A DNA stretch of 64,000 nt from Polaribacter sp. Hel_I_88. Lineage in GTDB: Bacteria > Bacteroidota > Bacteroidia > Flavobacteriales > Flavobacteriaceae. The stretch lies in contig NZ_JHZZ01000001.1 in assembly GCF_000687935.1 (NCBI RefSeq), forward strand, positions 1,860,001-1,924,000, read 5' to 3'. Positions 41,953-50,079 of the stretch are shown here, in pieces. Positions within the stretch are counted from its first letter, which is position 1. Each line of letters opens with the position of its first letter. The position numbers and the translations under genes are program-made. The notes beneath the pieces were generated by a model that had not been told where the DNA came from, did no database searches, and saw only the letters and a list, made by a program, of their open reading frames with translations.

Positions 41953-42426
41953 TTAAATTTTAGTTTCTCTGGTTAATTCAGCAGCTTTATGAATTGCTTT
42001 TCGCATTCTATAATAGGTTGCACATCTGCAAATATTAATGATGTTTTTATTTATATCTTCATCTGTAGGGTTATCATTTTCTTTTAATAAAGCAGCAGTT
42101 GCCATGATAAATCCTGGCTGACAATACCCACATTGAGGCACAACTTCATCAATCCAGGCTTGTTGCACAGGATGTGGATTTTCTGCATCACCCAAGCCTT
42201 CAATAGTAGTAACATTTTTACCTTCAGCAAATTTTACAGCATAAGAGCAAGAACGCACAGCAACATCATTTACGTGCAATGTGCAAGCTCCACAAGCAGC
42301 TTTTCCACAGCCAAATTTGGTTCCTTTTAAATCTAAAACATCTCTTACAACCCACAAAAGAGGTGTATTGCCATCTTCTATATCAATAGAAATTGCTTTG
42401 TTATTTATTTTAAATGATATTTTCAT
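41953..42426 (-). CDS. iorA: Molybdenum hydroxylase [2Fe-2S] subunit (IorA type)
   Basis: A 157-residue electron-transfer subunit. The N-terminal plant-type ferredoxin cluster is GCGKAACGACTLHVNDVAVR plus SC, and the second cluster is CGYCQPGFIMATAALL and NICRCATYYRMRKAI. Electrons pass from the Mo centre via these clusters to an outside acceptor, here probably the dihaem cytochrome encoded upstream. No export signal of its own is visible; it likely rides out with the Tat substrate. Confidence 0.95.
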   Translation of the reverse strand: MKISFKINNKAISIDIEDGNTPLLWVVRDVLDLKGTKFGCGKAACGACTLHVNDVAVRSCSYAVKFAEGKNVTTIEGLGDAENPHPVQQAWIDEVVPQCGYCQPGFIMATAALLKENDNPTDEDINKNIINICRCATYYRMRKAIHKAAELTRETKI

Positions 42427-42482
42427 TTTTTAATTTTTGATGTTAATTTGGTCAACTTACAACTTTACTTTTGATGAAAAAC

Positions 42483-42529
42483 ATCTCGATACAATTTTGC
42501 AAAAAGGCAAAATCACTCGATATGACATT
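42483..42529 (+). repeat. CTCGATACAA intergenic repeat, copy 2
   Basis: CTCGATACAATTTTGC, a loop, then GCAAAATCACTCGATATGACA. The middle forms a stem (TTTTGC/GCAAAA). It faces an inverted copy 26 bases away. The 42427-42634 gap holds these two and no gene. Confidence 0.65.
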
Positions 42530-42554
42530 GTGTTTTTTTTAACTTATTATTCGT

Positions 42555-42602
42555 GCTGTCAGTTCGAGTGAAATTTCTTTTTCAGAAATTTTGTATCGAG
42601 AA
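42555..42602 (-). repeat. CTCGATACAA intergenic repeat, copy 3 (inverted)
   Basis: Read on the minus strand it runs CTCGATACAAAATTTCTG, loop, AGAAATTTCACTCGAACTG and ACAG. Inner arms AAATTTCT/AGAAATTT pair. Confidence 0.65.
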
Positions 42603-42634
42603 CATTTAATCATAAACCATTTTTTATTGAATGA

Positions 42635-43249
42635 TTAATCTTCAGGAATTACAGCTCCATCAGCAATCCATTCTTTGACAACTTTTTTAAATTCCTCTTC
42701 AGAAATTGGTGGTTTTTCACGTTTATTTCCAGCAGCATCAACACCAGGATTCCAAGCCCATAAAACAAGTTCGTCTTCAGTTAAATGTTTTTCCACTCCT
42801 TTTAAATCTTTTCCTCCGTTTTTTTCTTTATCTAAAATAACAGCTGCAATTTCCTTTCTGGTTAAACCTTTCCAAGCCATAGATTGTGGAGCTAAACCCC
42901 AATGTGGAGCACCAGGAACTCCAGAATAATTATTATTTTCTGTTTGATGACAAGTGGTACATTTTGTAGCTTCAAAACCATGATCATTTTCTCCACCTTC
43001 CATTCCAAAATAATGAGGATGACTATCCAAACCTTGTTTTGGAACATTATCACTTGGATGACAATTCATACATCTTGGATGCATCAAAACATCCATCATT
43101 TTATTAAAATTGTCTTTATTTTTTGATAAATTGATTGTTTTTTCATCCAAAGAAATATATTCTGAAGTTGTTTTAGAATAGTTGGAAGCAAGTAAAATCC
43201 CACCTAATAAGAATAGGGGAATTATATATAAAAGTTTAGATTTTTTCAT
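42635..43249 (-). CDS. Dihaem cytochrome c-type subunit for the molybdenum hydroxylase
   Basis: A 204-residue exported protein (signal segment LLYIIPLFLLGGILLAS). Two haem c motifs are visible, MNCH within HPRCMNCHPSD and TTCH within ATKCTTCHQTE, each CxxCH. WAWNPGVDAAGNKREKPPIS near the end is typical of the isoquinoline-1-oxidoreductase-linked cytochromes. It would accept electrons from IorA in the periplasm. It heads the minus-strand block, separated from iorA by 208 bases of repeats, so it may have its own transcript. Confidence 0.88.
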   Translation of the reverse strand: MKKSKLLYIIPLFLLGGILLASNYSKTTSEYISLDEKTINLSKNKDNFNKMMDVLMHPRCMNCHPSDNVPKQGLDSHPHYFGMEGGENDHGFEATKCTTCHQTENNNYSGVPGAPHWGLAPQSMAWKGLTRKEIAAVILDKEKNGGKDLKGVEKHLTEDELVLWAWNPGVDAAGNKREKPPISEEEFKKVVKEWIADGAVIPED

Positions 43250-43368
43250 GTAGTTTTAGATTAAAAAAATCAAACAAAATAAAACGTTTGAGATTTAGCT
43301 AAAACTACTAAAATTTATCCGAAGAAAATAATTTTAATTTTTTTGAATACATACCTAAGGAATCTTTG

Positions 43369-44589
43369 CTATTCTATTATTTCAGTATCAATAATAGTTG
43401 TGCTCAATAATGTTTTGTGAACAGGACATTTTGAAGCAATTTCTTTTAAACGTTTAATTTGTTTATCATCTAAATTACCAACTAATTTTAGCTTTTTTTG
43501 AAGATGATCTAAACGTGTTGGTTTATCAACATCCAAACCTAAATCATCACTATGTTTTTTGGAATAGGTGATGTAAGCAAACACTTCTTGTAAATCCCAT
43601 TTTTTGCGTTGAGCATACATTTTCAGAGTCATTACTGTACAAGCAGCCAAACCAGCGCTTAAAAAATCATAAGGTGATGGACCAAAATCATCTCCACCAA
43701 TTGTAGCAGGTTCATCAGCAATAAAAGTATGTTTTTTAGTTTGAATGGACGTTGTAAAATTGTCTTCCAATAAATTTAAATGTGCAACTAATTGTTCACC
43801 ATCAGTTTGCATCATTTTATTTTCTTCTTGTGGAAAATATTTATCAACCCAAGTGCCAATCATATTCCCAACATAAATGCTATCTGTTTTATTCGATAAT
43901 AAATGATCAGCATCATCTAAACTGATAAAACTTTTTGGGTGCATGGCATTTGTGTAAATTTCTTGTGCGTTGTCTATACCTACAATTTTATCAAAAGGAG
44001 CGTGTATTACCAAAAGAGGTTTACGTAAATCTTTTGTGATTTTTGGTAAATCTGTTTTGCTAAAATTACGCACAAAATCTTGGTTAATTTTAAAAGGTCT
44101 ACCACCAATATTAACTTCAATTTCGCCTTTTTCAGGAATATCTTCTAACCCATGAGAAAATAAATGTGTCACGTGATTTACTGTTGATGGTGCACCAACT
44201 GTAGCAATTGCTTTTACATTTTCTAATTTTGATGCTGCCACAATTACAGCTGCTCCACCCAAAGAATGCCCAACTAATAATTCTGGAGCTTTGTAATGTT
44301 TTGCTAAGTAGTTATTTACATCAATTAAATCATCTACGTTTGCAGAAAAATGACTTTCAGTAAATTCGCCTTCGCTTTTTCCTAACCCTGTAAAATCGAA
44401 ACGTAAAACACCAAAACCATGATTTGATAAAGACCTGCTGATATTTTTAACAGCATTAAAATTGCTATTGCAAGAAAAACAGTGTGCAAAAATGGCAAAA
44501 TGATTTGGTTTTTGATTTGCAGGCAATTCCAAATATGCCTGTAATTTTAAACCCTTTCTATTTTCAATTTCTAATCTTACAGTATTCAT
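43369..44589 (-). CDS. Bifunctional alpha/beta hydrolase-OsmC family protein
   Basis: A 406-residue fusion. The N-terminal 255 residues are an alpha/beta hydrolase with nucleophile elbow [12 protein letters not shown] and later DDADHLL, whose His completes the triad. The C-terminal 135 residues are OsmC with the two reactive cysteines in [18 protein letters not shown] and [11 protein letters not shown]. OsmC reduces organic peroxides with a thiol donor; the hydrolase may free the substrate from an ester. This fusion is widespread in Proteobacteria and Bacteroidota. It heads a redox-repair neighbourhood with MsrA-like and AKR genes. Confidence 0.94.
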   Translation of the reverse strand: MNTVRLEIENRKGLKLQAYLELPANQKPNHFAIFAHCFSCNSNFNAVKNISRSLSNHGFGVLRFDFTGLGKSEGEFTESHFSANVDDLIDVNNYLAKHYKAPELLVGHSLGGAAVIVAASKLENVKAIATVGAPSTVNHVTHLFSHGLEDIPEKGEIEVNIGGRPFKINQDFVRNFSKTDLPKITKDLRKPLLVIHAPFDKIVGIDNAQEIYTNAMHPKSFISLDDADHLLSNKTDSIYVGNMIGTWVDKYFPQEENKMMQTDGEQLVAHLNLLEDNFTTSIQTKKHTFIADEPATIGGDDFGPSPYDFLSAGLAACTVMTLKMYAQRKKWDLQEVFAYITYSKKHSDDLGLDVDKPTRLDHLQKKLKLVGNLDDKQIKRLKEIASKCPVHKTLLSTTIIDTEIIE

Positions 44590-44601
44590 AATTTTGGTTT
44601 T

Positions 44602-45120
44602 TTAGATAGTCGAATTCAAATGAGAAATTTTACTTTTATCAACTTGATTAGCGAATTTTTCTACTAAAAAAGTCAATTTTGGATTGATATATTTTTCGCA
44701 AAAAGGTTTCTGCGGATTTTGTTGATAATAATTTTGAAATTCTTCTGTTGAGGGTTTAAAATCTTTAAATTCTAAAATTTGAGTGATGATTTTAGCCTCA
44801 AAATTTAGTTGCAATTCTTCAATAATTTCTTTGCTTTTTTCTTGTTGATGATCATCAATATAATAAATTGCAGAACGATATTTGTTTCTTAAAGAATGGT
44901 TGCTGGTACTTTTATGTGTAGATAAATGAATTTCAATTAAAGTTTTTAAATCGATTTGGTTCTTATTAAAATATACAATTACAGCTTCTGAAAAAGTGTT
45001 GTTTTTTGCTGTGGATGCAACCCAACCTTGTTCCACTTTTGCAACACCAATTAACGATTGAAAAACGGCTTCTGTACACCAATGACAACCACCTCCAAAA
45101 GCAATTTTGGTTAATTCCAT
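44602..45120 (-). CDS. Diverged peptide-methionine sulfoxide reductase A paralogue
   Basis: A 172-residue MsrA-family protein. The active-site segment is [20 protein letters not shown], so the catalytic Cys is present but the usual Phe before Trp is His. The GHAE and RGTQYR segments of the true MsrA at 49 kb are here SEAVIVYF and RNKYRSAIYY, meaning part of the substrate pocket is changed. It is therefore probably active on something other than ordinary methionine sulfoxide, or is weakly active. Its start overlaps the stop of the aldo/keto reductase gene by 10 bases. Confidence 0.85.
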   Translation of the reverse strand: MELTKIAFGGGCHWCTEAVFQSLIGVAKVEQGWVASTAKNNTFSEAVIVYFNKNQIDLKTLIEIHLSTHKSTSNHSLRNKYRSAIYYIDDHQQEKSKEIIEELQLNFEAKIITQILEFKDFKPSTEEFQNYYQQNPQKPFCEKYINPKLTFLVEKFANQVDKSKISHLNSTI

Positions 45121-46055
45121 GCTAAGTTTTTTCTTTCAGACCAGTAATGCTCAGCATCAGTTTTAAAAGAAGTTAGCAAGTTTATATCATTATTAGAAAG
45201 TTTAAAATCATTCAATTTTAAATTTTCTTTCAGTTGCTTTGTGTTGCTTGCACCACTTAAAATAGTACTTTTAGGAATAGTTTGTTCACAAAATTTTAAA
45301 GCAATTGCATCAATACCAACGTTGTATTTTTTTGATAAATTTTCTAAAGATCTATACATTTCTTGATAGTGAACGTAGTTTTTATTGCTAAAAACGCGTC
45401 CATTTGCCAAAGCTTCTTTAATTATAATTCTTTTATTTTGTTGCTGCAATTCATCAACAATTTCTATTAAACTTTGTTCTAAAAAATTATAAGTTACTTG
45501 AAAAATATCAAATAATTGGTTGTTATCAACTTTAATATTTAAAGCTTTTTTAATTACTTCAACTTGATTTGTGCCAGTTGTTGTTACACCGATTTGTAAA
45601 TTATATTCTTTCTTTAAAAAGGCTAATTGATTTAAAACCTCTTGGTTTTCTAAAACGCCAGTTTCTAAAGTTGCAGAATGAATTTGATACACTTTTAAAT
45701 AGGGCAGGAGTTGTTTTGAGAAATTCCATTGCTCATTTAATTTGGCTAAACTATGTTCTTTAACTTCGTGAACAGTTGCATTTGCATCAAAATTTGCAGT
45801 GTACGTATACCCCCATTTTGTGCCAATTTCAATGGAATTGTCATCTTTGGTTTTTAACCAATCATATACCAATTCTTCAGCTAAACCATAACCTGGAGCT
45901 GTATCAAAATATCGAATGCCAGCATTGTAAGCATCCTCTAAAACCTGAAAACTTTCTTTTCTAAATTGTTCTAAATCAGAATTATCAACATCATTTTGAC
46001 GAATATTAATATACTGAGGTCTTCCTAAAGCTGCTGTTCCTAGTCCTAAATTCAT
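45111..46055 (-). CDS. Aldo/keto reductase
   Basis: A 314-residue TIM-barrel oxidoreductase using NADPH. The catalytic tetrad is visible: Asp and Tyr in RYFDTAPGYGLAEELV, Lys in GTKWGYTY and His in YQIHSATLE. Late in the chain STILSGASNTKQLKENLKLN is the nucleotide-binding end. The substrate is unknown. It is translationally coupled to the MsrA paralogue through an overlap of the two genes, suggesting a shared role in repairing oxidised metabolites. Confidence 0.93.
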   Translation of the reverse strand: MNLGLGTAALGRPQYINIRQNDVDNSDLEQFRKESFQVLEDAYNAGIRYFDTAPGYGLAEELVYDWLKTKDDNSIEIGTKWGYTYTANFDANATVHEVKEHSLAKLNEQWNFSKQLLPYLKVYQIHSATLETGVLENQEVLNQLAFLKKEYNLQIGVTTTGTNQVEVIKKALNIKVDNNQLFDIFQVTYNFLEQSLIEIVDELQQQNKRIIIKEALANGRVFSNKNYVHYQEMYRSLENLSKKYNVGIDAIALKFCEQTIPKSTILSGASNTKQLKENLKLNDFKLSNNDINLLTSFKTDAEHYWSERKNLAWN

Positions 46056-46073
46056 ATTTTTGTTGATTTTTAG

Positions 46074-46102
46074 ACCTCACAGGTTTTAAAAACCTGTGAG
46101 GT
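46074..46102. repeat. Intergenic palindrome, TTTTAAAAA core
   Basis: ACCTCACAGGTTTT-A-AAAACCTGTGAGGT, a perfect 14-bp inverted repeat. Same layout as the other palindromes here with different arm bases. Confidence 0.75.
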
Positions 46103-46186
46103 ATTTTGTAAAATTTAATTAGATTTTTATTAATAACTACAAGTTTTTTAAAGTTTGGCTAAAGCCATTTTTTTTAATACTTAAAA

Positions 46187-46206
46187 CAATGGGTTGAAAC
46201 CCATTG
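46187..46206. repeat. Intergenic palindrome, TTGAAA core
   Basis: CAATGGGTT-GA-AACCCATTG, perfect 9-bp arms. It lies after the DUF427 gene on the minus strand and may be its terminator. Confidence 0.7.
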
Positions 46207-46227
46207 CTATTGAAAATTCAATTGATT

Positions 46228-46509
46228 TTACTCTGTAACTTTTACACCTTTCCAAAAAGCTACATAATTTTTTATATTGTTTGCAGCCTCAAAAGGTCTT
46301 CCATAAAACCAAGCAGCATCTTTATTTTCCTTGCCATTGGCAACAACTGTATAATAGGAAGCTTCACCTTTCCAAGGGCAAACTGTTCTTGTGGTACTTG
46401 GTATAAAATATTCTTTTTTGATGCTGTTTTCAGGAAAATAATGGTTATTTTCTACAATAATGGTGTCTTTACTTTCAGCGATGATTTCGTTGTTCCAAAT
46501 TGCTTTCAT
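46228..46509 (-). CDS. DUF427 domain-containing protein
   Basis: A 93-residue small protein of the DUF427 family. Marks are the N-terminal KAIWNNEIIAESKDTIIVEN, YFPENSI, and the central TRTVCPWKGEASYYTV with its Cys and Trp, then ENKDAAWFYGRPFEAANNIK. The fold is compact and the function unknown. Palindromes lie on both sides, so it is probably transcribed alone. Confidence 0.93.
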   Translation of the reverse strand: MKAIWNNEIIAESKDTIIVENNHYFPENSIKKEYFIPSTTRTVCPWKGEASYYTVVANGKENKDAAWFYGRPFEAANNIKNYVAFWKGVKVTE

Positions 46510-46568
46510 AATATTTATATTAGTTTTTAAAACTTGTAAAATCTTTATTCTATGCTACAAAATACCTA

Positions 46569-46587
46569 CAAGGTTTTTGAAACCTTG
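46569..46587. repeat. Intergenic palindrome, TTTTTGAAA core
   Basis: CAAGGTTT-TTG-AAACCTTG between SelO and the DUF427 gene. It probably ends the selO transcript. Confidence 0.7.
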
Positions 46588-46597
46588 CACGAAAAAT

Positions 46598-48154
46598 TTA
46601 CGAACTACAAGATAACATTGAGCAACCCACTTTGTTTCTAGCCCATTCAGGTCTTTTTGCAAACCATTTTTGGTATTTTGGTTGTTCCGAATACGGTTTT
46701 TTTAAGAGTTGATATAATTCGTCAATTAAAGAATAATCACCTTTATCTGCAGCATCAATGGCTAATTGAGACATGTAATTTCGCAACACATATTTAGGAT
46801 TTACTAAATCCATTTTTTCTTTTCTTTCTTCGGATGAAATGGTTTCTTTTGCCAATCTATTTTGATAAATTTCGAACCAATTAATCCATCTCATTTTTAC
46901 TTCGTCAGAAATGTTTTCTAAATCGTAAAAAGCATTTTCTATCAAATGAAAACCTGTTTTTACATCAGAAAAATCGCTTAACAATCGAAAGAAAATGGTC
47001 ATATCTGTTTCTACCAATTGCAAATTATCTTCCAAAGCTTGAATTAAATGCAAATCATTTTCATCATCTGCAAATAAACCCAATTTACTTTTCATCATTG
47101 CAAAAGATTGTGCTTCAAAATCTACTTTATATTGATTTAAAATAGCTTCTAAAGGCTCAACTTCTTCAATAATTGGATACAAAGCATTGGCTAGTTGATA
47201 CAAATTCCATAACCCAATATTTGGCTGATTTCCATATCTGTAGCGTTTATTTTGACGATCTGTAGTGTTTGGAGTCCAACCAAAATCGAAACCTTCTAAC
47301 CAACCATAAGGTCCAAAATCGATGGTTAAACCTAAGATTGACATATTATCAGTATTCATAACTCCATGCACAAAACCAACTCTTTGCCAATGAATTATCA
47401 TTTGTAAAGTGCGTTCTGAAACTTCCTTAAAAAAGTTGATATAATTTTCTTTGGATGGTTCACCTAAGTGAGAAAAATGATGTTTGATGGTATAATCCAC
47501 TAAAACTTTTAGATTTTTTACATCTTTCCTTGCTGAAAATATTTCGTAATTCCCAAAACGCAAAAAGCTTGGCGAAATTCTAGAAACAATTGCACCTTTT
47601 TCGTAAGCAGGATTTCCATCGTATAAAACATCTCGCAAAACTTGATCTCCAGATAAACTTAAAGACAAAGATCTTGTGGTTGGAACCCCTAAATGAAACA
47701 TGGCTTCTGCACATAAATATTCTCTAATAGAGGAGCGTAAAACAGCCAAACCATCTGCATTTCTGGAATATGGAGTTTCGCCTGCACCTTTTAATTGCAC
47801 TTTCCAGTTTTTATGTTGATGCTCAACTTCAAATAAATTAATGGCTCTTCCATCTCCTAATTGTCCAGCCCAATTCCCAAATTGATGACCTCCATAACAC
47901 ATTGCATAAGGCTTTGTATTTGGATAAATTTCATTTCCTGTAACTACTTTTTTAAAGTGTTCTGAGTTGGCTTCTTCTTTAGTAATTCCAAGTTCTTGAA
48001 GCATTTCATTAGAAACGTGCAGTACTTTTGGATTTGCCGTTTTTTTAGGTTCTACAAAACTAAAAACTGCTTCAGGAACTTGTCTTCTTGAGTTTTCAAG
48101 AATTTTATCCGAAGGTAAATTTTCTATAAATGTATTTTTTAAGTTTAGTTTCAT
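46598..48154 (-). CDS. selO: Protein adenylyltransferase SelO
   Basis: A 518-residue pseudokinase-fold enzyme that transfers AMP from ATP to Ser, Thr or Tyr of proteins and helps cells survive oxidative stress. Marks are GDGRAINLFE, WKVQLKGAGETPYSRNADG, LRSSIREYLCAEAMFHLG, HGVMNTDNMSILG and DFGPYGWLEGFD, with the inverted ATP-binding arrangement of the family. The C-terminus is GCSMLSCSS; the family ends with Cys or selenocysteine thought to form a redox link with another Cys. It sits among Msr genes, in keeping with a redox role. Confidence 0.95.
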   Translation of the reverse strand: MKLNLKNTFIENLPSDKILENSRRQVPEAVFSFVEPKKTANPKVLHVSNEMLQELGITKEEANSEHFKKVVTGNEIYPNTKPYAMCYGGHQFGNWAGQLGDGRAINLFEVEHQHKNWKVQLKGAGETPYSRNADGLAVLRSSIREYLCAEAMFHLGVPTTRSLSLSLSGDQVLRDVLYDGNPAYEKGAIVSRISPSFLRFGNYEIFSARKDVKNLKVLVDYTIKHHFSHLGEPSKENYINFFKEVSERTLQMIIHWQRVGFVHGVMNTDNMSILGLTIDFGPYGWLEGFDFGWTPNTTDRQNKRYRYGNQPNIGLWNLYQLANALYPIIEEVEPLEAILNQYKVDFEAQSFAMMKSKLGLFADDENDLHLIQALEDNLQLVETDMTIFFRLLSDFSDVKTGFHLIENAFYDLENISDEVKMRWINWFEIYQNRLAKETISSEERKEKMDLVNPKYVLRNYMSQLAIDAADKGDYSLIDELYQLLKKPYSEQPKYQKWFAKRPEWARNKVGCSMLSCSS

Positions 48155-48167
48155 TTTCTTTTTTTAG

Positions 48168-48187
48168 CAAAGGATTTAAATCCTTTG
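48168..48187. repeat. Intergenic palindrome, TTTAAA core
   Basis: CAAAGGATTT followed by its exact reverse complement. It lies between selO and the PIN toxin gene. Confidence 0.7.
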
Positions 48188-48240
48188 TTATTAGCTAAAG
48201 GTTAATATTCTTCATAAAAAATTCTATGAATAATTCTTGT

Positions 48241-48675
48241 TTATTTGTACAAGTACTTCTTTAGTTGAGTTGTAGTAATACAAATATCAAGTCCTTTTTT
48301 AAGTAAACCTTTTATGAGTTCTTTGTCTGAAGTCCAAAGTTTGTGTTTTGTATGAAAGTGAAGGGACACAAAAAGAAAATCGTCGATATCTATATCATTT
48401 ACAATCGTTATTGCTTTTTGAACATCCTCTTTTGGAATGTCTTTTCGATGTATGATTTGTAATTTCTCTTTAAAGAATAAAATTTCTGCTTTTATATCTT
48501 TTTTACTTCTTTTAGAATACTTTACAATTTTATCAAGATGATTTTCAATTTCTTCAAATAAAAAATCAGGAGCAAACATTTGAATATTACTTTTTGATTT
48601 TAAAACTTTTGCAACTGTTCCATTAGGGCTTATTAAAGCACTAAATAAAATATTACTATCAGTTATTACAATCAT
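48241..48675 (-). CDS. PIN-domain toxin of a toxin-antitoxin pair
   Basis: A 144-residue PIN-domain protein of the group annotated as toxin-antitoxin system toxin component. The acidic metal-binding residues are seen in VITDSNILFSAL (Asp6), FLFEEIENHL, and IDIDDFLFVSLH with TSDKELIKG. Such proteins cleave RNA, often tRNA. It starts in TAAAATG right at the stop of the antitoxin gene, typical coupling. The presence of all acidic residues suggests it is active. The pair sits within the selO/msr region and is an accessory element. Confidence 0.9.
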   Translation of the reverse strand: MIVITDSNILFSALISPNGTVAKVLKSKSNIQMFAPDFLFEEIENHLDKIVKYSKRSKKDIKAEILFFKEKLQIIHRKDIPKEDVQKAITIVNDIDIDDFLFVSLHFHTKHKLWTSDKELIKGLLKKGLDICITTTQLKKYLYK

Positions 48676-48676
48676 T

Positions 48677-48874
48677 TTATAAGTATTCTTTTAAATACTT
48701 TTTTGTAATATTTCGTTTAGCTGAATTTGATAATTCTTCAATTATCTCTTCTTTTGATTTTTCTTCTTCAATAATTTCTACACCTTTTTTACCTTTAAGA
48801 AAAGTATCTATCATTGCTAAAAAAGTTTTTCCAGCTTTTGTTGTTTCGTTTATGTTTATCCTTATTGTTTTCAT
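48677..48874 (-). CDS. Antitoxin of the PIN toxin pair
   Basis: A 65-residue protein upstream of the toxin. The N-terminal part (KTIRININETTKAGKTFLAM) looks like a short DNA-binding or dimerisation strand-helix. The C-terminal part is charged (EEEKSKEEIIEELSNSAKR) and probably binds the toxin. The family is not recognised with certainty and the identification rests on size, order and coupling. Autoregulation by the antitoxin is usual in such pairs. Confidence 0.8.
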   Translation of the reverse strand: MKTIRININETTKAGKTFLAMIDTFLKGKKGVEIIEEEKSKEEIIEELSNSAKRNITKKYLKEYL

Positions 48875-48894
48875 TTTAACAAAGTTAACAAAAT

Positions 48895-49431
48895 TTAATT
48901 TAGTTTATCAGCGTGTAATTTTCTTAATGTCGCCAGCTTTGGTTCAATTACATAGGTACAATATCCTTGTCTTGTATTCTCTCTATAATAATTTTGATGT
49001 TCATTTTCTGCAATATAAAAAGTTGGTAAAGCACTTAGTTCAGTCACAATTTTATTTCCATAATATTGTTGAACTTGCTTTAAAACTTCTGCTGCAATTT
49101 TTTGTTGCTGTTCATCATGATAATAAATAACAGATCTGTATTGAGTTCCTCTATCTGCACCTTGTTGATTTAATGTTGTAGGATCGTGAGTCGTCATAAA
49201 AATGATTAATAAATCTTGATATGACACTATATTTGCATCAAAAGTAATTTGAATAACTTCTGCATGACCAGTTAAACCCGAGCAAATTTCTCTGTAAGTT
49301 GGTTTGCCTGGAACATTACCACCTGCATAACCAGAAACTACTTTTTCTACGCCTTTTACTTTTTGAAAAACTGCTTCTGTACACCAAAAACAGCCACCAC
49401 CAATTGTGGCAATTTGTATGTTTTTACTCAT
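48895..49431 (-). CDS. msrA: Peptide-methionine (S)-S-oxide reductase
   Basis: A 178-residue MsrA that reduces the S-epimer of methionine sulfoxide. The active site is [14 protein letters not shown], with [42 protein letters not shown] and the C-terminal [12 protein letters not shown] intact. Resolving cysteines appear in CSGLTGHAE and in QGYCTYV. It lacks a signal peptide and acts in the cytosol. It lies 40 bases after msrB, and a palindrome stands between them; the TA pair interrupts the region downstream. Confidence 0.96.
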   Translation of the reverse strand: MSKNIQIATIGGGCFWCTEAVFQKVKGVEKVVSGYAGGNVPGKPTYREICSGLTGHAEVIQITFDANIVSYQDLLIIFMTTHDPTTLNQQGADRGTQYRSVIYYHDEQQQKIAAEVLKQVQQYYGNKIVTELSALPTFYIAENEHQNYYRENTRQGYCTYVIEPKLATLRKLHADKLN

Positions 49432-49445
49432 GTTATTTTTTATTG

Positions 49446-49465
49446 CAAGGGGTTTAAACCCCTTG
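49446..49465. repeat. Intergenic palindrome, TTTAAA core
   Basis: CAAGGGGTTT followed by its exact reverse complement, in the 40 bases between msrB and msrA. It may weaken msrA expression from the msrB transcript. Confidence 0.75.
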
Positions 49466-49471
49466 TCATGT

Positions 49472-49918
49472 TTATTTTTTATCTAAAACCATCGATTCAG
49501 AATTTATGCAATAACGCAAACCACTTGGAGCTGGGCCATCAGGAAAAATGTGTCCTAAATGAGCATCGCAAGTATTGCAAAGAACTTCAACTCTAATCAT
49601 ACCTAAAGTTGTGTCTTTGACATACTTTATGGCATTTTCTTTAATGGGTTGTGTAAAACTTGGCCAGCCAGAACTCGATTCGAACTTTATGGTAGAATCG
49701 AAAAGAGGCGTATTACAACAAACACAGTTGTATTGGCCTTCATCATAAATACTGCATAATTCACCTGAATGTGGTCTTTCAGTTCCTTTTAATCTCGTAA
49801 TTCTAAATTGTTCTTCAGTTAATTGAGCTTTCCATTCTTTATCTGTTTTTTGAACTGTTTTATCAGGAGTTGGGTTTCCTTTACTTGCGAAACTAATGAC
49901 ATCTTTCCACGTTAACAT
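49472..49918 (-). CDS. msrB: Peptide-methionine (R)-S-oxide reductase
   Basis: A 148-residue MsrB reducing the R-epimer of methionine sulfoxide. It has the zinc-binding CVCCNTPLF and [15 protein letters not shown], the conserved [12 protein letters not shown], and RYCINSESM with the catalytic Cys. The paired cysteines at each site show a zinc-bound form. The first 30 residues form an extension usual in flavobacteria. It heads a unit with msrA on the same strand. Confidence 0.96.
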   Translation of the reverse strand: MLTWKDVISFASKGNPTPDKTVQKTDKEWKAQLTEEQFRITRLKGTERPHSGELCSIYDEGQYNCVCCNTPLFDSTIKFESSSGWPSFTQPIKENAIKYVKDTTLGMIRVEVLCNTCDAHLGHIFPDGPAPSGLRYCINSESMVLDKK

Positions 49919-50060
49919 ATTTTTTTTATTTTTTATAAATTAATAAGATTTTCTTTTAAATTCAGTCGAAAAAACAGCTATCATCTTACAGATAACTATC
50001 AACTAAATATTCATACATTTGAGCATTAAATTTACAATTAAATAGATAGTTTTAATTGTT

Positions 50061-50068
50061 TATTTTTG
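50061..50068 (+). promoter_or_regulatory. Putative -7 promoter element for the HD-PycTM gene
   Basis: TATTTTTG fits TAnnTTTG, only 11 bases before the ATG. Transcription would start a few bases before the ATG, giving a nearly leaderless message. Confidence 0.35.
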
Positions 50069-50079
50069 TTAAAAATTAG

